Position numbers and translations under genes: made by a program. This document shows, piece after piece, positions 8,526 to 15,630 of a stretch of 64,000 nucleotides of DNA; position 1 is the first letter of the stretch, and the number at the start of each line of letters is the position of its first letter. Origin of the DNA: Cyclobacterium sp. (GTDB lineage: Bacteria > Bacteroidota > Bacteroidia > Cytophagales > Cyclobacteriaceae); contig NZ_JABURL010000056.1 in NCBI RefSeq assembly GCF_014762705.1, positions 1-64,000 on the forward strand. The letters run 5' to 3'. The notes beneath the pieces were generated by a model, which saw only the letters and a program-made list of their open reading frames with translations, was not told where the DNA came from and did not search any database.

Positions 8526-9710
8526 TTAATCTTCGATTTTCAGCCCCACCCGAAACAGCCGAAAATAATCCTTTTCCACTACATCATCTGGTTTTTCCTG
8601 CATCCATAGCTCATTATTTCTGAGCAACATACTTTCCGGAACCAATCCTTCTGGGACAAAATCTTTAATATTATTGCCTAGAGTGTCTATAATTGCAATT
8701 CTGTGAGTATATTTTTTCAGCATTCTTTCCCTGAATAGTAAATTTTCTTGCTGAGTTTTATTCTCGTTTTCCGCTTCCTTATCTGTATCAGAATAACCAG
8801 AAAAATAGGCGATAACAAAATATCCATCTATTTTCTTGATGTTTAACACACTGCCTGATGTAAATTTCAAGGTAGGATCAACCGAATTATCGATTGAACC
8901 GCTAAAATACCGGTAATCTTCTAGATCAATAGGAATAGGCGAAAGCAAAGAATAGGGTTTGTTTAAGCCGTAAACATAAATCATTGGTTCGGCCCCAAAC
9001 ACGACATACATCCGGTCATCCTTTATGGTGAATATTGGCTCCCAGGCATTCATGTAAAAGTATTTTCCGTTTCGAAATAAACTGCTTTCGGGAAGCTGGA
9101 TAAAGGGTTCTCTGTTGCCGGATTTTGGGTTAAGCCAAATCATCAAAGAGATCTCATCATAAAACCTTATATCAGATGGAAAAATGTCATCCGGCTCCTC
9201 TTGGTTGCTATAAAGATAACGATTACCCGATGTTTCCATCCCAAAGCCCATAGTTTTCCTCGTAAAATTGGGTATTTTAAAATTTTTGAACTTTACTCTA
9301 CTTAGGAGCCTGCCAGAAAAATCATAAGTCATAAAACCGTTGTATCCATAGGCCAGAAAAGTTTTGTCATCAATTATCCTTAAAGTTGACATCAGTTTTC
9401 CATAACCATCGGGGACATCTCCCAATTTGGAGAAGGAGTCGAGAATTTCTCCTTCAAAATTGGCAACCATGATTTCTTCCGTAGCTTGCCTATGCTCCAT
9501 GAAAAGAATTGTACCTGATTTAGGGTCAATGTCATGGATTGTGGGGTTTCCAAGGTAGTCAATTTGAATACTATCAAGTTTTTCGAAAGAAAAAACTTTA
9601 TTTGCCTGAAAAATTTCAGTTTTTTCTTGTGCATCATTCTTTGATGCACAAGAAAAAAAAATTACCGATAGAATGATTGTAGGACAATAAAATCTCATTG
9701 AGAATTCCAT
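8526..9710 (-). CDS. propeller-like lipoprotein 1 (DUF4221-like)
   Basis: A 394-residue secreted lipoprotein: short hydrophobic signal ending in the lipobox FFSC (Cys21), then a long beta-rich domain with repeated hydrophobic-strand/turn units, resembling the DUF4221 / six-bladed propeller lipoproteins of Bacteroidota. A second ATG at 9698 gives an equally good signal. It is sandwiched between precursor 1 and the exporter gene. Cassettes 2 and 3 also have a protein of this kind directly after their precursor. The protein sequences are much more diverged than the peptide leaders, so it may be a peptide-specific partner, for example for self-protection or surface retention. The function is unknown. 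Confidence 0.6.
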   Translation of the reverse strand: MEFSMRFYCPTIILSVIFFSCASKNDAQEKTEIFQANKVFSFEKLDSIQIDYLGNPTIHDIDPKSGTILFMEHRQATEEIMVANFEGEILDSFSKLGDVPDGYGKLMSTLRIIDDKTFLAYGYNGFMTYDFSGRLLSRVKFKNFKIPNFTRKTMGFGMETSGNRYLYSNQEEPDDIFPSDIRFYDEISLMIWLNPKSGNREPFIQLPESSLFRNGKYFYMNAWEPIFTIKDDRMYVVFGAEPMIYVYGLNKPYSLLSPIPIDLEDYRYFSGSIDNSVDPTLKFTSGSVLNIKKIDGYFVIAYFSGYSDTDKEAENENKTQQENLLFRERMLKKYTHRIAIIDTLGNNIKDFVPEGLVPESMLLRNNELWMQEKPDDVVEKDYFRLFRVGLKIED

Positions 9711-9787
9711 TTATTTTAATTAAATACGATTAAATATTTAGTAAATGATTTAAATTAAATAAAATGTAAAGGGTTGGATGCTGTAAA

Positions 9788-9812
9788 AATTTGGGGCATG
9801 TAGCCCCAAATT
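9788..9812 (-). terminator. hairpin after precursor 1
   Basis: A perfect 10-bp inverted repeat (AATTTGGGGC, 5-nt loop, GCCCCAAATT) lies 8 bp after the precursor 1 stop codon. Read on the minus strand it is followed by a short T run, so it resembles an intrinsic terminator or a 3'-stabilising stem. It would let the short precursor message accumulate above the downstream lipoprotein/exporter message. Confidence 0.6.
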
Positions 9813-9820
9813 AATGTATA

Positions 9821-10066
9821 TCAACAGTAACCTGCCTCCGAACCACAACTGTCACAACAGTAATTCCCCCCATACTTTGCAACAAAGCACTTTACTGATT
9901 CCAAAGAATAACCACACGCTTCATAACCTGATGGGTCTCTATACCCGCAGGTCCCAGGGGCACTTGGACATGAGCCTCCAGAACCCCCATAAATACCCGC
10001 CATTTGGCTTCTTTGCAGCACATCCTCTGCTGCCAGCTTTAATTTTTCTAAATTCAACTTTTTCAT
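9821..10066 (-). CDS. GG-leader Cys-rich RiPP precursor 1
   Basis: An 81-residue peptide. The leader begins MKKLNLEKLKLAAEDVLQR and ends IYGG, the double-glycine site recognised by C39 peptidases such as the one encoded two genes downstream. Predicted cleavage leaves a core of about 50 residues, Gly/Ser/Tyr-rich with eight Cys, including a CCDSC cluster near the C-terminus. The even Cys number and the thiol-oxidase gene directly upstream suggest a disulfide-bonded product. The leader resembles the Bacteroidota GG precursor families (TIGR04149 type), but no radical-SAM gene is nearby. Two paralogous precursors lie at 14359 and 16869. Confidence 0.9.
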   Translation of the reverse strand: MKKLNLEKLKLAAEDVLQRSQMAGIYGGSGGSCPSAPGTCGYRDPSGYEACGYSLESVKCFVAKYGGNYCCDSCGSEAGYC

Positions 10067-10161
10067 TTTTCTTTTTATTAATGAAGTTTATTGTTTCCCC
10101 GGACCAGCTAAGGACACCCGGGAATTGCGCCCATTCATCGCGATAGAATTTCTTTATATAC

Positions 10162-11748
10162 CTACTTATAGACATTTATTTCCTTGAGGTCTGCAATTCG
10201 GTATTCCTTTGGTAATTGATGTCCATTGATAAAAATAGTAGGTGTATGGGTGATTCCTTCCTTTTCACACCAATTCTTCATGGCCAGTAGTTTTTCCTGC
10301 TGTTGGTTCAGCTCTCCATTCATTGGGTAGCGCACGGCAAAAGCCGCATAGTCCTTTTTTTCGGCAGCATACCACTGATCCAATGCTTCCTGCGTTACCT
10401 TGGGGTCCCCTTTGCTGTTTATGGCCAGCAAATGGCTGATGGTTTTTACATGGAGATCGTCCGTACTTTTATTGGGAAAGAATATGATCTGTAAGTCAAT
10501 GATTCCCTCTTCCACCAAGCGCTCCAATTCCGGATGTGCCTCTGAACAGGGTCCACAGTAGGGATTACACACCTTGATGACCTGATACCTGGGGGATTCG
10601 TTTTTTAATAGTATGCCCAGGTCCCGGGTCGGGTTGTTTATCTTTTTTGACCGGGAAAGCAGGCTTTCAAAAATTACCGGATCGCTTTTTAATTTTTTCA
10701 GGTTCCTTTGGTAAGTATAAAGCTTGTCTTTCGCATCCAGGATAGGTTTCAGGTATATCCATCCTAAAAGAATGCCTATAAAAATAAAGGCAAAGGCAGC
10801 AACTGTCGGCAAATCAATCGCATGCTGATAGACCTGCAGGGCCCAGGCCAATGCTATCTCCAGCACCAAGATACCTATCAGGAACAGGCATAGCCGGCAC
10901 CAACTCTTTATTTTGAATGCCTGGTAATAAAAGGATATAACTACCACCGGAAGCGTTGCCAGACTTAGCCATGCTAATGTGGGAAGTACACTAAGCGAAG
11001 ATATTTGGGTTAACAGCAACAATGAGCCGGCAAAGAAGTAAGCAAAAGCCAGGGATCCGGGGCTAATGGCCCCATCCGCAAACTTGAAAGCTGTACTGTC
11101 CAGTACCGTGTTGCAGTCCGCCTTCGCTCCTCCGGAGCAGAATTTTTGAACCAATGGATTGTCTTTGTCAATTACCCGCCATAAAATCAATCCCGAAACG
11201 CCCAATCCGATCAGCTTCAGCAGCAGTAAGCCTGCTGAAGCAAGTCCGTGCACGGTTCCCATCTGCTCAGGCCATCCGAAACCTACTGCAATCAAAGCGA
11301 ACAGGACCAGGCCTGCCATCAGGAAGGTCTGTATTTTTTCTTTTTGAAGACGTTCTTCAATTCCCGGTTCGGCTGCGTGCTCGCTTTTTTCTACTGCCAA
11401 AACCACCCCGGTCCATGAATTCAAAAATTCCTCCCGGCTTACTTTGAATGCTTTTCCCGTTTCATCATATCCGGAAAAACTATCTCCAGCAATATGGGAA
11501 AGGGTTTGGAAATATTCCTTTCCTTGTACCTTGACCTGCACGATACAGGGCATGGGGATCTGATCCAGCTTCTCTTTCCCGATTTTAAGGGGAAGCGTGC
11601 TGATATGGTACTTTTCCATCACATCCGAAAGGGTCAGCAAACTGGGGAATTGTGGATGGGAAAGGATTTCTTCTTTCAGGTAGTTTTTGGTAAATGGAAT
11701 CTTCAGCAATTCAAGGATTTTACCGGAGCTGTGGAAACAATTATTCAT
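10162..11748 (-). CDS. C39-like/VKOR/thioredoxin fusion thiol oxidase
   Basis: A 528-residue membrane protein (ATG at 11748; a TTG nine bases earlier is less likely). The N-terminal 125 residues resemble a C39-type peptide-binding domain without the Gln/Cys catalytic layout. Several transmembrane helices follow (about 135-345), with the VKOR active site Cys284-Arg-Leu-Cys287 and a Cys pair in the periplasmic loop near 200. The C-terminus is a DsbA/thioredoxin-like domain with Cys398-Gly-Pro-Cys401 and the cis-Pro segment HTPTIF. Such fusions pass electrons from cysteine pairs of exported substrates to quinone. As first gene of the operon, immediately before a Cys-rich precursor, it probably oxidises the exported peptides. 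The C39-like domain may capture GG leaders. Confidence 0.85.
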   Translation of the reverse strand: MNNCFHSSGKILELLKIPFTKNYLKEEILSHPQFPSLLTLSDVMEKYHISTLPLKIGKEKLDQIPMPCIVQVKVQGKEYFQTLSHIAGDSFSGYDETGKAFKVSREEFLNSWTGVVLAVEKSEHAAEPGIEERLQKEKIQTFLMAGLVLFALIAVGFGWPEQMGTVHGLASAGLLLLKLIGLGVSGLILWRVIDKDNPLVQKFCSGGAKADCNTVLDSTAFKFADGAISPGSLAFAYFFAGSLLLLTQISSLSVLPTLAWLSLATLPVVVISFYYQAFKIKSWCRLCLFLIGILVLEIALAWALQVYQHAIDLPTVAAFAFIFIGILLGWIYLKPILDAKDKLYTYQRNLKKLKSDPVIFESLLSRSKKINNPTRDLGILLKNESPRYQVIKVCNPYCGPCSEAHPELERLVEEGIIDLQIIFFPNKSTDDLHVKTISHLLAINSKGDPKVTQEALDQWYAAEKKDYAAFAVRYPMNGELNQQQEKLLAMKNWCEKEGITHTPTIFINGHQLPKEYRIADLKEINVYK

Positions 11749-12061
11749 GCGGTTCAAACAGTTTAATAGTATGTAGATTACCAGAAAAGTAGGAATCTAT
11801 ATATGCTTTTGCTTTTATTACTTCCCAATCTAATGGATAAAATCAAAAAATATAAGTGAATAATTGTATTTCCCGTGAACTGACCTGTTTTTCCCGTGAA
11901 CAGGCAGTTTTATCCCGTGAAGGAAATGACAAATATTGGTAACAGCCTGAGGATTAAGGAGGAGATATGCCATTTGACCTGTGGCTTTGGGATTTTTTTT
12001 GGTTCTGAAAAAGAAAGGAAGGTAAAATAATGTTTTGATCAAACCGTTAAAAAATTCAGCC
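11749..12061 (-). promoter_or_regulatory. promoter and upstream region of cassette 1
   Basis: The gene-free stretch before the VKOR fusion gene holds three direct repeats TCCCGTGAA at 11871, 11892 and 11913, exactly 21 bp apart. Nine-base direct repeats two helical turns apart are the layout bound by LytTR-type response regulators. The bases between repeats and gene (11758-11870) are nearly identical to those before cassettes 2 and 3, so this is a shared promoter region. A possible -7 element (TAGATTGG on the minus strand) lies 38 bp downstream of the nearest repeat. The regulator is not encoded in the window. Confidence 0.6.
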
Positions 12062-12946
12062 TTAGTATATGGTCATTTTTGAACGCTGTTTATGAAGAAA
12101 GTCTGAAAAGTCATGGATCATGTTCTTTTTCGTAGCCTGAAAATCCAACCGTTCCGGCTTCCAATCTACCCTGCTGAATAGCCCGTCTAACGCTTTTTTG
12201 TAGGCATCTGCTCCGGAGTTATTCTTTGGAATCTCATATATTTTTATTCCGAGTTCCCCGATGATTGAAACCCGGTAATCCAGTGGGTTTCCAAAGAAGA
12301 TGACCGGTATGCCCATGGCCATGCAGGGAAGGGCACAGTGGAGTCTGCTTGTCACCACCAGATTTGCATAGCGCTTATACAGGTACAACAGTTTTTTTGC
12401 CTGAAGTCGCTTATGATACGGTGTATTGTTTGGATTTACGGTATGTGTCATCCGCAGACCGTTTTTTTCAATAAAATCCGGCAAAAGAAACGGAACATCT
12501 ACAATCATGATTGCGCCATCTTCAGGTTTTTTAGTCCTTTCGGGCAGGGTAAGCGTCAAACAGCGGCTGTAGAAGGCCTCAATGCCGGCAGCCTTTAATT
12601 TCTCTGCAGTAAAGCTGTCCCGGCATCCTATGGGCTCATGCTTTTTGAAAAATGCCAAAATCTCTTCCGATAAAAAATGCCGCCAGGAGTCATTCCAGTC
12701 GCTGATATGGAATCCCCAAAAAACCGGCAAAATGCTATTACTGATGGGAAGGCAATGCTCAGGCTGGTGTGAAAACCACCCGTTCATGATCAATAAATGG
12801 TTAGGGTTACAATGGGCGCTTGCCAGTGTATCCCTGTTAAGCCTCATGTTAATTTCCGGCAAAAATCTTTCAGTGGCAATAGATTGGATCTGATCCCCCA
12901 GGTTGTTCAATCCCTGGTAGTCAAATCCTGCATAGCGTATTTTCAT
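12062..12946 (-). CDS. polysaccharide pyruvyl transferase family protein
   Basis: A 294-residue protein of the PF04230 family: N-terminal YAGFDYQGLNNLGDQ, GCRDSFTAEKL near residue 105, and SRLHCALPCMAMGIPVIFFG near 195-215, the characteristic C-terminal nucleotide-sugar-like fold motif. Members add pyruvate ketals to sugars or act as related transferases. It stands at the downstream end of RiPP cassette 2, after the truncated exporter fragment, in the position the tailoring genes occupy in cassette 1. It may therefore modify a glycan on precursor 2, or be an unrelated passenger. No catalytic assignment is possible from sequence alone. Confidence 0.75.
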   Translation of the reverse strand: MKIRYAGFDYQGLNNLGDQIQSIATERFLPEINMRLNRDTLASAHCNPNHLLIMNGWFSHQPEHCLPISNSILPVFWGFHISDWNDSWRHFLSEEILAFFKKHEPIGCRDSFTAEKLKAAGIEAFYSRCLTLTLPERTKKPEDGAIMIVDVPFLLPDFIEKNGLRMTHTVNPNNTPYHKRLQAKKLLYLYKRYANLVVTSRLHCALPCMAMGIPVIFFGNPLDYRVSIIGELGIKIYEIPKNNSGADAYKKALDGLFSRVDWKPERLDFQATKKNMIHDFSDFLHKQRSKMTIY

Positions 12947-13000
12947 AATCTTGAAGGTTTTCCGATAATTAATTCCATATTGAAGTAACCTAAGATTATT

Positions 13001-13136
13001 AGCGGGTGGTTTCCGAATATTCCCGTATCCCCTGCAGTGAGATCAGTTTGCCGTAATGTTTGGCAATAATGCGCAGGCAGGTGGGGCCGCAGTCTTTGGC
13101 ATCGGGTTGTTTGTAGAAAGGGAAAGTGGTTTTCAA
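13001..13136 (-). pseudogene. 5' fragment of the C39 ABC exporter gene
   Basis: These 136 bp are a near-copy of the first 45 codons of the exporter gene (8325-8460), including the TTG start and the codons for the Gln10 and Cys16 catalytic residues. The match ends abruptly at 13001, where unrelated sequence with a TAA in frame begins. The fragment sits after lipoprotein gene 2, just as the full gene follows lipoprotein gene 1, so it is a leftover of a duplicated cassette. Confidence 0.9.
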
Positions 13137-13158
13137 GAAAAGGGGTGTTTAAATCTAT

Positions 13159-14286
13159 TTATTTTTTTTCCATCTTCAAACGGACAAACCCCATCTCATC
13201 ATTTATATTTTCGTAAATCCAAATTTCCCCATCCTTCGCAAAATGCCTCCCGGGTTTTTTGGTCAATTGAGGAACTAAAGTTTCTCCCAGTATATTTAAG
13301 TCCTTGTCTAGTGCTGTTAAATATACTTTTGATCGGATTTTTTCACCGCCGATATTTTCGATCTCCTGATAAGAAAATCGATAAAAACACGCCCCTTGCT
13401 CTTCCCAAATCGGGGGCATAAAATTAATTTCTTGCCTTAATTTTCTTTTTGCAACTTCAAATTCCTCAGGCGTTTCGTATTCTTTTTCAAACTCATTCTC
13501 TTTATGGTTGGCAGTAAGTTGGCTATTATATGATTTCATAAATAGAGAATCCATCTCAGTATCATACCACATTAACGTATTCGTTATTAAATTCGATAAA
13601 ATCACTTTCGTCCCGACCTTTTCTAGACTTACCGGTGGGGATTCAAATATTCGTATACCACCCGAGTTGAAAATAATATTATAATTGGACAACTTCCCAA
13701 AGCTTTCCAGCATCAATCTGCTAACCTTAAACGTGTCCAAATGGAGTATTCCCAAAGTATAACTTTCATCAATATAACTATGGATTATTACATATAACCT
13801 GTTGGCATTCGTGTCTAGAACCCGATCTAATTTTAATCGCTCTCCACCTTTTGTTGCCTTCTTACCAATAAAAAAATCTTCAAAATTTAATGTCATCAGT
13901 TTTTTCCCATCCATGGAAAATAGTGCGGTTTGACCATATCCCGTCATGGTTATTTGGTTTTCATTGTGAACGCTCATTGCCCCACTTGGCCCAGTTCCGT
14001 TCGGTCCTTCTCTTTCAAAAGGAAGTTTTTCCTCCAGCCGTAGCTCATCCAGGTTAATTTTTTCAAGGGTATGGTCATCGCTATTAAAATTATAAAAGTA
14101 CTTTCCATCCTTACCTATGTCCGCATTCAATAGTTGATGCTTCAAAAAGATAATTTCATCTCCTGGGTCAATGATAACTGTATCTATCGAAAGATTTAAG
14201 TTGGAAAAAAAGTCTAAGTAATTTTTGTTGCTTTTCCCCTGACAGGAAATCAACACTATAAGTGTCAAGTAGGATAAATGCCGCAT
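13159..14286 (-). CDS. propeller-like lipoprotein 2 (DUF4221-like)
   Basis: A 375-residue lipoprotein with signal MRHLSYLTLIVLISC (lipid-modified Cys15). The ATG at 14286 is preferred over a longer frame starting at 14319, because that ATG lies inside the hairpin following precursor 2. The rest is beta-rich with Asp/Gly turns, similar in size and pattern to the proteins at 8526, 15631 and 20108. Its position directly after precursor 2 repeats the cassette 1 order. Function is unknown; a specific partner of the core peptide is an inference. Confidence 0.55.
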   Translation of the reverse strand: MRHLSYLTLIVLISCQGKSNKNYLDFFSNLNLSIDTVIIDPGDEIIFLKHQLLNADIGKDGKYFYNFNSDDHTLEKINLDELRLEEKLPFEREGPNGTGPSGAMSVHNENQITMTGYGQTALFSMDGKKLMTLNFEDFFIGKKATKGGERLKLDRVLDTNANRLYVIIHSYIDESYTLGILHLDTFKVSRLMLESFGKLSNYNIIFNSGGIRIFESPPVSLEKVGTKVILSNLITNTLMWYDTEMDSLFMKSYNSQLTANHKENEFEKEYETPEEFEVAKRKLRQEINFMPPIWEEQGACFYRFSYQEIENIGGEKIRSKVYLTALDKDLNILGETLVPQLTKKPGRHFAKDGEIWIYENINDEMGFVRLKMEKK

Positions 14287-14309
14287 ACTAATTTTTGTTT
14301 TTAATTCTA

Positions 14310-14342
14310 AATCGGCCATACTTGAAAAAGGTATGGCCGATT
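14310..14342 (-). terminator. hairpin after precursor 2
   Basis: A perfect 12-bp inverted repeat (AATCGGCCATAC / GTATGGCCGATT, 9-nt loop) begins 16 bp after the precursor 2 stop. It has no T run, so it may act as an mRNA-stabilising or attenuating stem rather than a strong terminator. Its sequence is unrelated to the hairpins after precursors 1 and 3, but its position is the same. Confidence 0.5.
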
Positions 14343-14358
14343 AAAATGATTACATTAT

Positions 14359-14586
14359 CTATTGAGCACTACAACTGCCTTCTCCACTTGCACACCAAGT
14401 TATAATAGCAGCACGCAATTCATTAAGGGAACAGTAAGTACCTTCCCAAGAGCCAATACTTCCTGAGCAATCGCAGTCATATCGTTGACACCCATCGCCG
14501 GATCCTCCATAAATGGTTCCCATTTGATTTCTCTGCAGCACATCCTCTGCTGCCAACTTTAATTTTTCCAAATTCAACTTTTTCAT
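14359..14586 (-). CDS. GG-leader Cys-rich RiPP precursor 2
   Basis: A 75-residue peptide with the same leader as precursor 1 (MKKLNLEKLKLAAEDVLQR, then NQMGTIYGG). The predicted core of about 44 residues has six Cys (including CDC and YCSL motifs) and is unlike core 1 except for a Cys-Ser-Leu segment. It has the arrangement expected for an exported disulfide peptide. The exporter fragment in its own cassette is broken, so it would depend on the exporter at 6259. Confidence 0.85.
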   Translation of the reverse strand: MKKLNLEKLKLAAEDVLQRNQMGTIYGGSGDGCQRYDCDCSGSIGSWEGTYCSLNELRAAIITWCASGEGSCSAQ

Positions 14587-14673
14587 TTTTCCTTTGATTA
14601 ATGAATTTTATTGTTTTCCCGGACCAGCTTAGGACACCAGGGAATTGCGCCCATTCATCGCGATAGAATTTCT

Positions 14674-14790
14674 TTATATACCTACTGGAAGGCATTTAAT
14701 TCCTTGAGATCTGCAATTCGGTATTCGTTTGGTAAATGGAATTTTCAGCCATTCGACGATCTTACCGGAGCTGTGGAAACAATTATTCAT
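14674..14790 (-). pseudogene. deletion scar of the VKOR gene, cassette 2
   Basis: The first 20 or so codons of a VKOR fusion gene (MNNCFHSSGK...) are joined directly to DNA matching its last 13 codons. The join falls at the 8-bp sequence TTACCAAA, which occurs near both ends of the intact gene at 10162-11748, so a deletion between short direct repeats removed about 1.47 kb. The join is out of frame and yields a 38-codon frame ending at TAA. Whether the mini-frame is translated is unknown; it keeps a start codon and the usual upstream region. Confidence 0.8.
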
Positions 14791-14799
14791 GCGGTTCAA

Positions 14800-14945
14800 A
14801 CAGTTTAATAGTAGGTAGATTACCAGAAAAGTAGGAATCTATATATGCTTTTGCTTTTTTTACTTCCCAATCTAATGGATAAAATCAAAAAATATAATTG
14901 AATAATTGTATTTCCCGTGAACTGGCCTGTTTTTCCCGTGAACGG
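14800..14945 (-). promoter_or_regulatory. promoter region of cassette 2
   Basis: This is almost the same sequence as upstream of the VKOR fusion gene, with TCCCGTGAA direct repeats at 14913 and 14934 (21 bp apart). The third repeat of cassette 1 is lost. Conservation of both spacing and sequence suggests the cassettes respond to the same regulator. Confidence 0.55.
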
Positions 14946-14950
14946 GCGGT

Positions 14951-15142
14951 TTATTTTTTCTATATCGGATGCGGGGTTTGCCAAACATATTATACAGGGC
15001 TGTGGTTTCCGTTTCAGGTTTAGACACAGGGCTGCACCCTGTGTTTGGGTATTGCGCACCTTCAGTGCTGGGATTCGGTTCTGTTTTCATTCATCCAAGC
15101 GTTGAATGGGAGGGATACCTCAGCGATGGGTGTAGCCCATCG
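14951..15142. repeat. REP-like repeat, copy A
   Basis: First of two imperfect copies spaced 234 bp apart. It contains a perfect hairpin CACAGGG-CTGCA-CCCTGTG at 15025-15043, a short stem around CACCTTCAGTG, and a second perfect hairpin CGATGGG-TGTAG-CCCATCG at 15124-15142. Stem-loops with GGGCTGCACCC or GGGTGTAGCCC cores are typical of the dispersed palindromic elements found between genes in Bacteroidota. Confidence 0.65.
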
Positions 15143-15184
15143 ATTTGGGAATCCCGGATTGCTCTGAGCCCTGGAGGGACGGCA

Positions 15185-15358
15185 TTTTTTTTCTATGGAT
15201 TGGTGAGCGGTTTGGGAAACATATTTTTCAGGGCTGTGGTTTAGATTTCGGGTTTAGTCACAGGGCTGCATCCTGTGCTTTGGTATTAAGCACCTTCAGT
15301 GCTTGGGACTCCGTTCGGTTTTCATTCATCCAAGCCTTGAAATGGGGGGAAAAACCTC
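15185..15358. repeat. REP-like repeat, copy B
   Basis: Second copy of the element at 14951, with the hairpin CACAGGG-CTGCA-TCCTGTG at 15259-15277 and the CACCTTCAGTG stem. Both copies begin with a stretch ending AAACATATT...CAGGGCTGTGG. No transposase gene accompanies them. The remaining gene-free bases to 15630 contain two degraded TCCCGTC words but nothing else I recognise. Confidence 0.6.
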
Positions 15359-15630
15359 AACTTACATTAAAATAATTAGCGATATACTTCAAACAGGAGT
15401 GATTACATTCCATGTGATCGGGCGGTTTTTCCCGTCGGAGAAAGGGGAGCTATCTGTAACTTCCCGTCAATGAATGGATGGAAAATCCTTCCGGACTGTG
15501 GTGTTGGGAGATAGGTTTGTTTTGGATAACGTTAGCAAGGTAAAAAACAGGAATTTACCAGACTGGTAAAAATTTCAGTTTTTGTTAAAAGAAATAAAAC
15601 ACTAATTGCGAATAAATAATCTGTTGAGCG

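Noticed and set aside
9939-10175. Overlapping minus-strand frame (YIKKFYRDEWAQFPGVLSW) across the precursor 1 leader, also present at 14477-14695
   Set aside because: In the third cassette the same frame closes with a stop before the leader, and differences between copies change the amino acids freely. It is best read as a conserved 5' untranslated region.
14820-15105. Several overlapping frames in both strands
   Set aside because: They fall inside the duplicated promoter region and REP-like repeats.
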